Assembly (NCBI GenBank): GCA_049670505.1
Contig: JBATTK010000019.1
Coordinates: 1-43,349, forward strand
Direction of reading: 5' to 3'
Length of the DNA stretch: 43,349 nucleotides
Origin: JBATTK01 sp049670505
GTDB taxonomy: Bacteria > Bacteroidota > Bacteroidia > Flavobacteriales > Flavobacteriaceae
A program made the translations under genes and the position numbers. The notes under the pieces are model-generated. The model saw nothing but the letters and a program-made list of their open reading frames with translations. It searched no databases and was not told the DNA's origin. Positions 1-8,255 of this stretch are shown piece by piece. Each line of letters opens with the position of its first letter. Position 1 is the stretch's first letter.

Positions 1-1032
1 CACGGGTACAATAAGCTTTGTATGATTGCCTTCCAAATCGGTAATAATGATTTCTACCGAATAGGAAAGACCTTCCCTTACTACTATTTTCCCATTGTTG
101 TGCAGCGTATTGTAAATGCCCAATCTATTACCTGGAGTCTTAAAACATAGTTGGATGCGCCGCCTGTATTTTCCAAAGTGGGCATAATCTATAAGGGTAT
201 TTATATATCTGGTTTCAGTAAATGAAAAAGTTTCGAAATCATAGTCCGTATAGACTTTTCCGTTCACCAGTTGTTGTACTGTGTAAAGACCATTTTGATT
301 GGCGGCCAGATCCTGTCTATCAAATGCCTCAAAACCAAAACCTATGGTTCCTGCCGCAAAGACCTTGTCCGCTAAAAAAGTGCCGTCCGGTTGTTTGCTG
401 AAATTGAGCTGTATTTTATCATTACTTTGATTCATTTGGGCATCTTCGGAAAGCGGATAACCATATAAACTTAAGAAAGTAGGATTGGTGGCATCTCTTA
501 CCTCCAGACCGTATAATAACGGGTTTGTAGGTTTTTCCGATATGCTGTTCCGGATTTCAAAATGTAAATGTGGTCCCGATGAACCCCCTGTATTGCCCCC
601 ATAGGCTATTAGGTTTCCCTTTTGCACCTTTAGTTCCCCAAAATCGGGGAAAACCTCTACTGTGTAAGATCTTTTTTGGTATTGTACTTTTTTAATGTAT
701 TCCTCTATTTCAGGTGAAAATTTTTGAAGATGTGCATACACGGAAGTATATCCATTGGGATGGGCAACATACATGGCCTTACCATATCCCCAAAGCGATA
801 TTTTAATCCGGGTAACCGTGCCATCGCCGATGGCATAGATCGGTAATCCCTGTCTCTGTTGGGTCTTAATGTCTATACCTGAATGAAAGTGATTGGACCG
901 CAGTTCGCCAAAAGTCCCGGCCAAAATCAATGGAATGTCCAGTGGGGACCTAAAAGCGTCCTTTGGATAATTTTCCTGACCCTTGATTTGAATTGAAAAA
1001 AATAATAGTAGCGCAAAAAAAGCTATTCTCAT
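1..1032 (-). CDS. M23 family metallopeptidase, 3' end outside window
   Basis: Secreted LytM-type zinc endopeptidase that probably cuts peptidoglycan cross-links in the periplasm. The visible part is 344 codons and reads to the window edge without a stop. An N-terminal signal peptide (hydrophobic residues 3-15) precedes the domain. The metal site is readable: H50-x3-D54 in NHFHSGID, H101 in YAHL, and the HLHFE motif with H155 and H157. The long C-terminal beta-rich region after residue 160 is usual for Bacteroidota members of the family. The start is the first ATG before the signal peptide. It is transcribed divergently from the zapA operon. The exact substrate cannot be told from sequence. 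Confidence 0.88.
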   Translation of the reverse strand, partial: MRIAFFALLLFFSIQIKGQENYPKDAFRSPLDIPLILAGTFGELRSNHFHSGIDIKTQQRQGLPIYAIGDGTVTRIKISLWGYGKAMYVAHPNGYTSVYAHLQKFSPEIEEYIKKVQYQKRSYTVEVFPDFGELKVQKGNLIAYGGNTGGSSGPHLHFEIRNSISEKPTNPLLYGLEVRDATNPTFLSLYGYPLSEDAQMNQSNDKIQLNFSKQPDGTFLADKVFAAGTIGFGFEAFDRQDLAANQNGLYTVQQLVNGKVYTDYDFETFSFTETRYINTLIDYAHFGKYRRRIQLCFKTPGNRLGIYNTLHNNGKIVVREGLSYSVEIIITDLEGNHTKLIVPV

Positions 1033-1169
1033 AATATAGATAAGTTGGTACGAAAGTAATTAATACGGTTGAATCCATGAAAACTCTTATGATCAAAAAT
1101 TGCAACCACCAACATACGAACCGTTTAAAAAGAATTAAAGTGTTACTTCAAGAATAAATGGGAAAAGTA

Positions 1170-1200
1170 TTGCGAAGTCGGAAGATGTATGTTAACTTTG
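1170..1200 (+). promoter_or_regulatory. Candidate Bacteroidota promoter of the coiled-coil/zapA operon
   Basis: TTG at 1170-1172, a 20-base spacer, and TAACTTTG at 1193-1200. This fits the Bacteroidota housekeeping consensus TTTG-N17-23-TAnnTTTG. Transcription would start near 1206, shortly before the ATG at 1225. Confidence 0.5.
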
Positions 1201-1224
1201 TGTAAAATGCATTGATGTTTGCAT

Positions 1225-1515
1225 ATGAGCGAATTGGTTGAAATTGTTGATTCTTTAGAAAACAAAATTAGTAAGCTATTGCACAAGTTAGAGTTGCTTG
1301 GCCAAACTAATTCAAGATTGGAAGAAGAATTGGTCTCTCTGAGAAAGGACAATGAAACTACCCTTACTTCTATTACGGAATGGGAAGAAAAATACGAATC
1401 GCTTAAAATGGCAAGTTCAATGCTAGGCAGTAATACAAATAAAACAGAAGCTAAGCTTAAAATAAATACCTTGATCAGGGAGTTGGACCATTGCATAGCC
1501 CAACTTGCTGAGTAA
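1225..1515 (+). CDS. Small coiled-coil protein next to zapA (ZapB-like candidate)
   Basis: A 96-residue acidic protein. Residues 1-65 form an almost continuous heptad pattern (many Leu/Ile/Val with Glu/Lys), so a long coiled coil is predicted, with no signal peptide or membrane segment. It ends 14 bases before zapA and should share its transcript. In Gammaproteobacteria a short ZapB-like coiled-coil gene (TIGR02449) also lies directly before zapA, so a role in the division ring is plausible, but that is inferred from position and shape only. A TTG two codons upstream (1219) is in frame; the ATG at 1225 is preferred. I do not recognise a named family. Confidence 0.75.
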   Translation: MSELVEIVDSLENKISKLLHKLELLGQTNSRLEEELVSLRKDNETTLTSITEWEEKYESLKMASSMLGSNTNKTEAKLKINTLIRELDHCIAQLAE

Positions 1516-1529
1516 GTGTTCCACAACAT

Positions 1530-1826
1530 ATGGCGGAAAAGCTCAAAATAAAGCTTTCTATTGCAGATAGAGTATATCCTTTGACCATAGACCCAAGTCA
1601 GGAAGAAGGATTGCGTAAAGCGGCTAAGAATATAGAACAGCTTGCCAAAAAGTTTGAGCAGAATTATGCGGTAAGGGATAAACAGGATGTATTGGCCATG
1701 TGCGCCTTGCAATTTGCGTCCAAAATAGAACAGAAGGGTATAGATACTATGGAAGATACCCAAGAGGTCACAGAACGTTTAAAGGCGTTAGATCAATTGG
1801 TGAATTCTAAGCTTAGCATAAAATAA
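1530..1826 (+). CDS. zapA: Cell division protein ZapA
   Basis: Cytoplasmic FtsZ-associated protein that bundles and stabilises Z-ring filaments. The 98-residue length fits the family. Residues 1-45 form the small alpha/beta head (KIKLSIADRVYPLTIDP followed by the EEGLRKAAKNIEQ helix), and the rest is the long dimerisation helix, including the typical QDVLAMCALQFA segment. It follows the coiled-coil gene in the same operon and lies just before the 6S RNA, a position that 6S RNA genes also take in Proteobacteria. A long antisense reading frame over this gene is not credible. Confidence 0.9.
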   Translation: MAEKLKIKLSIADRVYPLTIDPSQEEGLRKAAKNIEQLAKKFEQNYAVRDKQDVLAMCALQFASKIEQKGIDTMEDTQEVTERLKALDQLVNSKLSIK

Positions 1827-1854
1827 TAAGTTCTTTTAAATAGATTAACTTACT

Positions 1855-2025
1855 GCCCACATTGGTAATTAATTTTTGACAAACTCAACACTAATTTGTT
1901 TAAAAAGGGTGAGTTTAGGTTGTAAAAGCATGCCTTACTTGTATAAGGATCCTTGATCAATCTGGTAGCCCTAAACCTGTTTATTGGAGTTTGTACAAAA
2001 CTTCCATCAATGTGGGCTTTTTTTA
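1855..2025 (+). ncRNA. ssrS: 6S RNA, 6S-Flavo type
   Basis: A non-coding RNA of about 170 nt that would bind RNA polymerase-sigma and mimic an open promoter. A perfect 10-bp closing stem pairs 1855-1864 (GCCCACATTG) with 2008-2017 (CAATGTGGGC), and a T-rich run follows directly (2018-2030), so the closing stem also works as the terminator and fixes the plus strand. Inside, GTTTAGG pairs with CCTAAAC and a terminal hairpin CCTTA/TAAGG can form, leaving the large internal bubble expected of 6S RNA. The location between zapA and rny supports the call. A covariance search was not possible. Confidence 0.8.
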
Positions 2026-2124
2026 TTTTTTAAGTGCTGTATTGAAAAGTTATTTTCAATGCGACATTACAACCGAGCCCGCCATGGAGCGGGGTCTTTA
2101 AACGTAGATTATAATTTTGACATT

Positions 2125-3693
2125 ATGGATATTACATCAATTATAATTGCCGGTATTGTTGGAATCGCTATCGGATTTATCATTGCAAAGTTTTTGGAGA
2201 AAGGAAAAGCCTCAAAAACTATCGGAAACGCTAAAAGGGAAGCGGCCACCTTACTCAAGAGTGCTAAAATAGAGGGGGAGAGCATGAAGAAGGACAAGAT
2301 TTTTCAAGCAAAAGAAAAGTTCCTGGAATTAAAGGCAGAGCATGAAAAAGTCATTATCAGTAAGGATAAAAAGATAGCTGAGTCGGAAAAACGAACTAGG
2401 GATAAGGAATCGCAAGTGAGTAACGAGTTGGCAAAGAACAAAAGATTGAACGAGCAGTTGGAGACCAAGCTTAAGAGCGTGGATCATAAAAATGAATACT
2501 TGGATAAAAAGCAATCGGAACTAGAGAAACTGCACAAAAGCCAAGTACAACAATTAGAGGTGATTTCGGGATTAGCTGCGGAAGACGCCAAAAGCCAGTT
2601 ATTGGAATCGTTAAAAGAGACGGCAAAGTCCGATGCTATGTCCTATATGCAGACGACCCTGGAAGAGGCCAAGCTTACCGCCCAACAGGAAGCCCGCAAA
2701 ATAGTCATCAATACCATACAACGTATTGGCACGGAGGAGGCAGTGGAAAACTGTGTTTCCGTATTCAATTTGGAATCGGACGATGTCAAAGGAAGAATTA
2801 TAGGTAGGGAAGGAAGAAATATACGTGCTTTGGAGGCCGCAACCGGAGTAGAAATAATTGTAGACGATACCCCGGAGGCCATCATTCTTTCTTGTTTTGA
2901 TTCTGTCCGTAGGGAAGTTGCCCGTTTGTCGCTTCACAAATTAGTGACCGATGGTAGAATACATCCTGCACGAATCGAAGAAATTGTTCGTAAGACCGAG
3001 AAACAGATCGAAGAAGAAATCATTGAGGTAGGTAAACGAACGGTAATCGATTTGGGAATCCATGGATTGCATCCCGAGCTAATAAAAGCAGTAGGGCGTA
3101 TGAAATACCGATCTTCTTATGGACAGAACTTGTTACAGCATTCCAGGGAAGTTGCCAAACTCTGTGGGGTGATGTCCGCCGAACTCGGTCTGAATCCGAA
3201 GCTTGCAAAGCGGGCAGGTCTGCTACATGATATTGGAAAAGTACCTAATACCGAGACGGAAGTAGAAACCCCACATGCCATACTAGGAATGCAATGGGCG
3301 GAAAAATATGGGGAGAAACCAGATGTTTGTAATGCCATCGGTGCCCACCATGACGAGATTGAAATGAAGACTTTAATTTCCCCCATTGTACAGGTCTGCG
3401 ATGCCATTAGCGGCGCAAGACCAGGTGCAAGGAGACAGGTACTGGATTCCTATATTCAACGTTTAAAGGATTTGGAAGATATTGCCTTCGGTTTCGGGGG
3501 AGTGCAAAAAGCGTACGCTATACAAGCGGGTAGGGAACTTAGAGTGATTGTCGAAAGTGAAAAAGTAAGTGATGATAAGGCCGCGGAACTCTCTTTTGAA
3601 ATCTCCCAAAAAATACAAACGGATATGACCTATCCGGGGCAAGTGAAGGTTACCGTCATTCGGGAAACAAGGGCGGTGAACGTAGCGAAATAG
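2125..3693 (+). CDS. rny: Ribonuclease Y
   Basis: Membrane-anchored endoribonuclease that starts decay and processing of mRNA. The protein is 522 residues, the normal length. Residues 2-25 form the N-terminal membrane anchor. A long charged coiled coil runs to about residue 170. The KH RNA-binding domain has its GRIIGREGRNIR signature near residues 223-234. The HD phosphodiesterase domain has its catalytic H368-D369 pair in LLHDIGK. The frame stays open upstream to 1984, but that extension would run into the 3' half and terminator of the 6S RNA and lacks homology-like character, so the ATG at 2125 directly before the anchor is chosen. Confidence 0.95.
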   Translation: MDITSIIIAGIVGIAIGFIIAKFLEKGKASKTIGNAKREAATLLKSAKIEGESMKKDKIFQAKEKFLELKAEHEKVIISKDKKIAESEKRTRDKESQVSNELAKNKRLNEQLETKLKSVDHKNEYLDKKQSELEKLHKSQVQQLEVISGLAAEDAKSQLLESLKETAKSDAMSYMQTTLEEAKLTAQQEARKIVINTIQRIGTEEAVENCVSVFNLESDDVKGRIIGREGRNIRALEAATGVEIIVDDTPEAIILSCFDSVRREVARLSLHKLVTDGRIHPARIEEIVRKTEKQIEEEIIEVGKRTVIDLGIHGLHPELIKAVGRMKYRSSYGQNLLQHSREVAKLCGVMSAELGLNPKLAKRAGLLHDIGKVPNTETEVETPHAILGMQWAEKYGEKPDVCNAIGAHHDEIEMKTLISPIVQVCDAISGARPGARRQVLDSYIQRLKDLEDIAFGFGGVQKAYAIQAGRELRVIVESEKVSDDKAAELSFEISQKIQTDMTYPGQVKVTVIRETRAVNVAK

Positions 3694-4136
3694 AATACTT
3701 GCAAATACACCTTGTCATTTTATACAAACAAGATCCTGTTTTAATATATCAATTGTTTTTTTGTGCCCCTTCTTGCGGCCAACGCGCCAGCTGGCTCCTC
3801 TTTCAAAGGCCAAATCGTTGGCCTTTTCTTTCGGCCCTGTTAAAATTTTCAGCCGTAGCTCCGCTATGCTATAAAAATTTGCCTTGTTCTGCATCAAAAA
3901 TGGCCGATAATAAATTCCAATCACATATTTCAAAACAGGCTCTAAAGGGGATTTGAATACGGCATACGGCTTTTTAGAACGATTGTAGCGAAGCATAACC
4001 TATGTGTGTAAGGGCAACACGGTTGAGTAGATGCCATGGGACGGTATAGCGACCGCCATGAAAAATAAAACACTCTCTAAATACTTTCATAAGAAATTCC
4101 TATTTTTGTATTTCAAAAGTGTTGGTCACCTAACCT
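3694..4136. repeat. Gene-free stretch with strong inverted repeats; probable old interspersed repeat
   Basis: This 443-base gap holds no convincing gene. At 3805-3826 a perfect 9-bp inverted repeat (AAAGGCCAA/TTGGCCTTT, loop ATCG) is present. GGCCAAC at 3777-3783 can alternatively pair with GTTGGCC at 3817-3823, and 3786-3795 is a perfect palindrome (GCCAGCTGGC). Open frames exist on both strands over 3699-3996, but they follow the palindromic bases and look unlike proteins. The minus-strand frame resembles short hypothetical proteins that I recall as scattered in flavobacterial genomes, which is why I suspect an interspersed repeat. The last part (4101-4108) holds a candidate pyrR promoter element. 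Confidence 0.35.
4101..4108 (+). promoter_or_regulatory. Candidate -7 element for the pyrR operon
   Basis: TATTTTTG fits the Bacteroidota TAnnTTTG element and lies 29 bases before the pyrR ATG. No well-spaced -33 TTTG is seen, so the call is weak. No PyrR-type attenuator hairpins stand out between here and the start codon. Confidence 0.3.
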
Positions 4137-4676
4137 ATGAGTCAAAAAGTACTGCTTTCCTCAAAAGAGATTCACATTATACTACATCGTCTGGCTTGTC
4201 AACTTTTGGAAAACCATTTGGATTTTAAGGACACCGTACTTATCGGTTTACAGCCCCGGGGTATTTTCTTGGCGGAACGCTTGACCAAAATCCTTAAAGA
4301 AGACTATGGGGTAAAAAAAATTAATCTGGGTTTTTTGGACATTACGTTCTACAGGGACGACTTTAGAAGGGGGGACAAGACTTTAGAGGCCAATACCACC
4401 AAAATAGATTTTTTGGTAGATGATAAAAAAGTGGTTTTTATTGACGATGTGCTGTATACCGGCAGAAGCATCCGGTCCGCACTTACCGCCATACAATCTT
4501 TTGGTAGACCTTCCGAAATAGAATTGCTTACGCTCATAGATCGTCGTTTCAGTAGGCATTTACCCATAATGCCCAATTATAGGGGAAGACAGGTAGATGC
4601 GATCAACGAGGAGCAAGTAAAGGTAATGTGGGAAGAAAATGATGGAAAGGATGTTATATATTTAGTAAATAAATAG
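4137..4676 (+). CDS. pyrR: PyrR-type uracil phosphoribosyltransferase / pyr regulator
   Basis: Phosphoribosyltransferase-fold protein of 179 residues that matches PyrR in length and sequence order. The PRPP-binding loop is clear at residues 99-111 (VVFIDDVLYTGRS). PyrR makes UMP from uracil and PRPP, and in Firmicutes also binds pyr mRNA to cause attenuation. It stands first in the operon, 6 bases before pyrB, so a link to pyrimidine synthesis is certain. Whether it regulates by RNA binding here is unknown, since no obvious binding hairpin or terminator precedes it. The ATG at 4137 aligns with the family start. Confidence 0.9.
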   Translation: MSQKVLLSSKEIHIILHRLACQLLENHLDFKDTVLIGLQPRGIFLAERLTKILKEDYGVKKINLGFLDITFYRDDFRRGDKTLEANTTKIDFLVDDKKVVFIDDVLYTGRSIRSALTAIQSFGRPSEIELLTLIDRRFSRHLPIMPNYRGRQVDAINEEQVKVMWEENDGKDVIYLVNK

Positions 4677-4682
4677 GGAAGA

Positions 4683-5609
4683 ATGAGCGAGTTAAGTGTA
4701 AGACACTTATTGGGAATTAAATATCTAAAAGAAAAAGATATTCAGCTCATTTTTGAAACCGCTGATCATTTCAAGGAAGTTATTAATCGTTCCATAAAGA
4801 AGGTACCTTCCTTAAGGGATATTACGATCGCCAATATTTTTTTTGAAAACAGTACACGTACCAAACTTTCCTTTGAACTGGCGGAAAAACGTTTGTCCGC
4901 CGATATTATTAATTTTTCGGCCTCGCAATCTTCTGTAAAGAAGGGCGAGTCCTTAATAGATACCGTAAACAATATTCTTTCCATGAAAGTGGATATGGTG
5001 GTCATGAGACATCCCAACGCCGGATCGGGAATCTTTTTATCCAAACATGTAAATGCTGCTATCATCAATGCAGGAGATGGGGCGCACGAACATCCTACGC
5101 AAGCCTTACTGGACTCTTATTCCATTCGTGAAAAATTGGGTGATGTAAGTGGTAAGAATATTGTTATCGTAGGAGATATATTGCACTCAAGGGTAGCTTT
5201 GTCCAATATTTTTGCGCTAAAATTGCAAGGGGCCAACGTAAAAGTATGTGGTCCAAGAACATTGATTCCGAAACATATCGAATCTTTGGGAATACAAGTG
5301 GAAACAGATTTACGAAAGGCCTTAAATTGGTGCGATGTTGCCAATATGCTTCGCATACAGAACGAACGGATGGATATCAGTTATTTCCCCACTACCCGGG
5401 AATACACCCAACAGTTTGGTATTAACAAAAAAATACTGGACAGTCTGGATAAGGAAATAACGATAATGCATCCCGGACCCATTAACCGTGGGGTAGAGAT
5501 AACAAGCGATGTAGCGGACTCCAAGCAATCCATCATACTGAACCAAGTAGAAAATGGGGTGGCCGTTCGCATGGCGGTGATATATTTATTAGCTTCAAAA
5601 ATAAAATAG
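4683..5609 (+). CDS. pyrB: Aspartate carbamoyltransferase catalytic chain
   Basis: Catalyses carbamoyl phosphate plus L-aspartate to N-carbamoyl-L-aspartate, the committed step of de novo pyrimidine synthesis. The 308-residue protein carries the carbamoyl phosphate site STRTKLSFE (57-65), HPTQ (137-140) and the C-terminal HPGPINRG loop (263-270), all intact. It directly follows pyrR. No pyrI regulatory chain is seen next to it, so the enzyme is probably an unregulated trimer of the Bacillus type; this last point is inferred. Confidence 0.95.
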   Translation: MSELSVRHLLGIKYLKEKDIQLIFETADHFKEVINRSIKKVPSLRDITIANIFFENSTRTKLSFELAEKRLSADIINFSASQSSVKKGESLIDTVNNILSMKVDMVVMRHPNAGSGIFLSKHVNAAIINAGDGAHEHPTQALLDSYSIREKLGDVSGKNIVIVGDILHSRVALSNIFALKLQGANVKVCGPRTLIPKHIESLGIQVETDLRKALNWCDVANMLRIQNERMDISYFPTTREYTQQFGINKKILDSLDKEITIMHPGPINRGVEITSDVADSKQSIILNQVENGVAVRMAVIYLLASKIK

Positions 5610-5615
5610 AATGTC

Positions 5616-5948
5616 ATGATTTTCGATAAGGAGGGTATTACCACCATTGTTTCCCAAGAAAACATTTCGCTAAAAAAATTCTTGGAAAATTTAAACCGGG
5701 CCTACCCTAAAATAAAGAATGATCATATTATTGTTAACCTTTTTTCTTTTTCAAAACTGACCTCGGGAGATGTATTGGAATTTTTACAGTTATCCAATAT
5801 GCACAGGGAGTCGAAAAAATCTTTTGTGGTCGTAACCCATAAGGTTTCCTATGACGACGCCCCCAATGAAATTTGTCTGGTACCCACGATCCAGGAAGCA
5901 AAGGATGTTATTGAGATGGAGGAAATTGAAAGAGATCTGGATTTATAA
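5616..5948 (+). CDS. Small STAS-like protein of unknown function
   Basis: A 110-residue cytoplasmic protein with no signal peptide or membrane segment. The alternation of predicted strands and helices (IITVNLFSF-like core strand, then SGDVLEFLQL helix, then KSFVVVTH strand and PTIQEAKDVIEMEEIER helix) is reminiscent of the anti-sigma-factor-antagonist (STAS) fold, but the match is loose and there is no clear phosphorylatable serine motif. It lies 6 bases after pyrB and 30 before rnz and is probably co-transcribed. Related proteins in databases sometimes carry the name ribonuclease Z by position only; this one has no metallo-hydrolase motif. The function is unknown. Confidence 0.8.
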   Translation: MIFDKEGITTIVSQENISLKKFLENLNRAYPKIKNDHIIVNLFSFSKLTSGDVLEFLQLSNMHRESKKSFVVVTHKVSYDDAPNEICLVPTIQEAKDVIEMEEIERDLDL

Positions 5949-5978
5949 TTTGGAATTCCGGATTCACAATTCTGAATT

Positions 5979-6884
5979 ATGAAATTGAATATACTAGGCT
6001 GCTACGCCGCTACTCCTAGGACCTTGACCAACCCAACGTCACAGGTTTTGGAAATAAAGAACCATCTTTTTTTAATAGACTGTGGAGAAGGTTCCCAGGT
6101 TCAGCTACGAAAAAACAAAATAAAATTCTCCAAAATAAATCACATATTCATTTCCCACTTGCACGGGGATCATTTTTTTGGGTTACCCGGACTAGTCTCC
6201 ACGTTTCGATTACTGGGAAGAGAAAAAGAACTACATATCTATGGACCTAAAGGTATTAAGGAAGCCATTACCTTGCTTTTAAAATTGGGGAATTCATGGA
6301 CCGGTTATCCCATTTTATTCCATGAATTGACCTCAAAACAATCAGAATTGATTTTTGAAGATGATAAAGTCACCGTTGAAACCATTCCCCTAAATCATAG
6401 AATATATACCAACGGTTTTTTGTTTCGGGAAAAATCAGGGGAAAGAAAATTAAACGTAGAGGCTGTGCACCAATATAAACTGGACACGTCCTATTTTCAT
6501 AATATAAAGAATGGAAAGGACGTGGTTTTGGACGATGGGACCCTCGTTTCCAATAAAGTACTTACATTGGACCCGCCCAAGCCAAAAAGCTATGCCTTTT
6601 GTAGCGATACCGGTTACCTACCGGAGATTATTACGATGATCAAAAATGTGGATGTACTGTATCATGAATCTACTTTTTTGGATTCCGAAGCCCATTTGTC
6701 TACAAAAACAAAGCATTCTACGGCAAAGGAAGCGGCAACAATTGCCAAGAATGCGGGAGTAGGACAATTGATTTTGGGACACTACTCCACACGTTATAAA
6801 TCCATTGAGTTATTTAGGGAGGAAGCGCAAGAAATTTTTCCTCGTGTGGAATTGTCGGACGATGGAAAAGTGTTCAAGTTTTGA
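5979..6884 (+). CDS. rnz: Ribonuclease Z
   Basis: Zinc-dependent endonuclease of the metallo-beta-lactamase fold that removes the 3' trailer from tRNA precursors. The 301-residue length is that of the short form. The metal-binding motif HLHGDH is at residues 60-65, and further ligands are in the SDTGY (near 209-213) and LGHYSTRY segments. The start ATG at 5979 leads straight into the first strand. It sits in the pyrR-pyrB-pdxH gene group, which is a housekeeping arrangement and gives no functional link. Confidence 0.93.
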   Translation: MKLNILGCYAATPRTLTNPTSQVLEIKNHLFLIDCGEGSQVQLRKNKIKFSKINHIFISHLHGDHFFGLPGLVSTFRLLGREKELHIYGPKGIKEAITLLLKLGNSWTGYPILFHELTSKQSELIFEDDKVTVETIPLNHRIYTNGFLFREKSGERKLNVEAVHQYKLDTSYFHNIKNGKDVVLDDGTLVSNKVLTLDPPKPKSYAFCSDTGYLPEIITMIKNVDVLYHESTFLDSEAHLSTKTKHSTAKEAATIAKNAGVGQLILGHYSTRYKSIELFREEAQEIFPRVELSDDGKVFKF

Positions 6885-6944
6885 GCCTTGTATTTTGCGG
6901 TCTTTTGCAGAACTTTGTTTATATTGTTTTTTAATTGAAGTTAC

Positions 6945-7592
6945 ATGCAAAAAGACTTGGGCAACTACAGAAAAACCTATAAAAAGAGTGCTCTTTTAGA
7001 GGATTCCATTTCGGATAATCCTATGGAACTTTTTCAAAAATGGTTTTATGAAGTAGAAGACTCGGAAGGGATAGACGAACCTAATGCGATGACCGTCTCC
7101 ACGATAGGTTTCGACGGTTTTCCAAAAAACAGGGTAGTACTCTTAAAGAAATATACGTATGAAGGCTTCATTTTCTATACCAATTATGAAAGTGAGAAGG
7201 GCAAGGCTATTGCCAAAAACCCTAATGTGTGCCTTTCTTTTTTTTGGGCCCATATGGAGCGTCAAATCATTATAAAGGGCTGTGCTGAAAAAATTGCGGC
7301 CAATCTATCCGATGGTTATTTTGAATCTAGGCCGGAGGGTAGTAAATTGGGGGCCATAGTATCCGATCAAAGTAAGGTCATACCTTCCCGGGAGCAATTG
7401 GAGGAAAAATTGAAACAATTGGAAAAAGTATATCAAAATAAAGAAATAGAAAGACCGGAATATTGGGGAGGTTATCTAGTGAAACCTGTTTCCATAGAAT
7501 TCTGGCAAGGTAGGCCAAATAGATTGCACGATAGGATACGGTATAGTTTACAAAAGGATTATAATTGGAAAATTGAACGATTGGCCCCCTAG
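6945..7592 (+). CDS. pdxH: Pyridoxamine 5'-phosphate oxidase
   Basis: FMN-dependent enzyme that oxidises pyridoxine or pyridoxamine 5'-phosphate to pyridoxal 5'-phosphate. The protein is 215 residues, the usual size. The FMN/substrate regions are recognisable: NRVVLLKKYTYEGFIFYTNY, then SKLGAIVSDQS, and the C-terminal EFWQGRPNRLHDR signature, followed by the terminal RLAP. It starts 60 bases after rnz on the same strand and is probably the last gene of that transcript. Confidence 0.95.
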   Translation: MQKDLGNYRKTYKKSALLEDSISDNPMELFQKWFYEVEDSEGIDEPNAMTVSTIGFDGFPKNRVVLLKKYTYEGFIFYTNYESEKGKAIAKNPNVCLSFFWAHMERQIIIKGCAEKIAANLSDGYFESRPEGSKLGAIVSDQSKVIPSREQLEEKLKQLEKVYQNKEIERPEYWGGYLVKPVSIEFWQGRPNRLHDRIRYSLQKDYNWKIERLAP

Positions 7593-7694
7593 TTTTTTTG
7601 TTCGAAAAATACATCGGTCGTAGTGCAAAATGAAGTGTCCTATGGCTAGTTTTGAAAATTGGACTTCATTGGATTTATCGTTTTAATGAAAATG

Positions 7695-7727
7695 CCCCCC
7701 CTATGGTCTTACCAACCATTGGTGGGG
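7695..7727. other. Imperfect hairpin between pdxH and sixA
   Basis: The 13-base arms 7695-7707 and 7715-7727 pair at 11 of 13 positions (C-rich arm against GGTGGGG arm) around a 7-base loop. There is no T-run on either side, so it is not a standard terminator. It could stabilise the pdxH mRNA end or be a repeat remnant. Nothing else is visible in this 177-base gap. Confidence 0.35.
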
Positions 7728-7769
7728 ATTAAGGGAATAGAACGAATGCTTTTAATAGAATAGGATAAA

Positions 7770-8255
7770 ATGAAAACAGTAATACTTGTTCGCCATGGCA
7801 AATCCTCTTGGGACTATCAAGTTCATGATAAGGATAGACCTTTAAAGGAAAGGGGGGTTATGGACGGGCATTTGGTAGCTTCGGAATTTAAATCCCGTAA
7901 TGTTGAAATCGATGCGGTTTTTTCTAGTCCTGCCAACAGGGCGTTACATACCTGTATGATATTTTTAAGAGTGCTTAATTTTCCGTTTTCGGCATTTCAG
8001 ATTACAGATGCATTGTATGATTTTTCCGGAGAAAGTATTTTTCAGTTTTTGAGGAATCTGGATAATGGTTTGAACACCGTGTTAATTTTTGGCCATAACT
8101 ACGCATTTACAAACGTTGCCAACAGTTATGGTAATATTAGTATTGATAATGTCCCTACTTCAGGGTTAGTATACTTGAGTTTCAATGTAGATGATTGGAG
8201 TTCCCTTAGAAAAGGTATTACAAAACTGACCCTGTTTCCAAAACAACTTAGATAA
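7770..8255 (+). CDS. SixA-type phosphohistidine phosphatase family protein
   Basis: A 161-residue histidine phosphatase of the short SixA branch. The catalytic R8-H9-G10 triad, the second arginine in SPANRAL, and the second histidine H109 in LIFGHN are present. Family members remove phosphate from phosphohistidine, as on phosphotransfer domains. Here the gene is coupled to ppk1 by a 1-base TAATG overlap. Since PPK1 itself works through phosphohistidine, a connection to polyphosphate metabolism is attractive but only inferred. Confidence 0.85.
   Translation: MKTVILVRHGKSSWDYQVHDKDRPLKERGVMDGHLVASEFKSRNVEIDAVFSSPANRALHTCMIFLRVLNFPFSAFQITDALYDFSGESIFQFLRNLDNGLNTVLIFGHNYAFTNVANSYGNISIDNVPTSGLVYLSFNVDDWSSLRKGITKLTLFPKQLR

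Noticed and set aside
1143..1763. Long minus-strand open frame of 206 codons across the coiled-coil and zapA genes
   Set aside because: It is fully antisense to two well-supported genes, begins within the upstream operon end, and its product is a Phe/Leu/Ser-rich mix without family features.
1984..2124. N-terminal extension of rny by 47 codons
   Set aside because: It overlaps the 6S RNA 3' half and its terminator, and the membrane anchor of RNase Y begins at the ATG at 2125.
3699..3996. Open frames on both strands after rny as possible genes
   Set aside because: Both cover the same palindromic bases and lack a promoter or start context. They are better explained as a repeat.
3940..4060. Possible tRNA-like sequence before pyrR
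   Set aside because: No acceptor stem, T-loop consensus or cloverleaf could be built.
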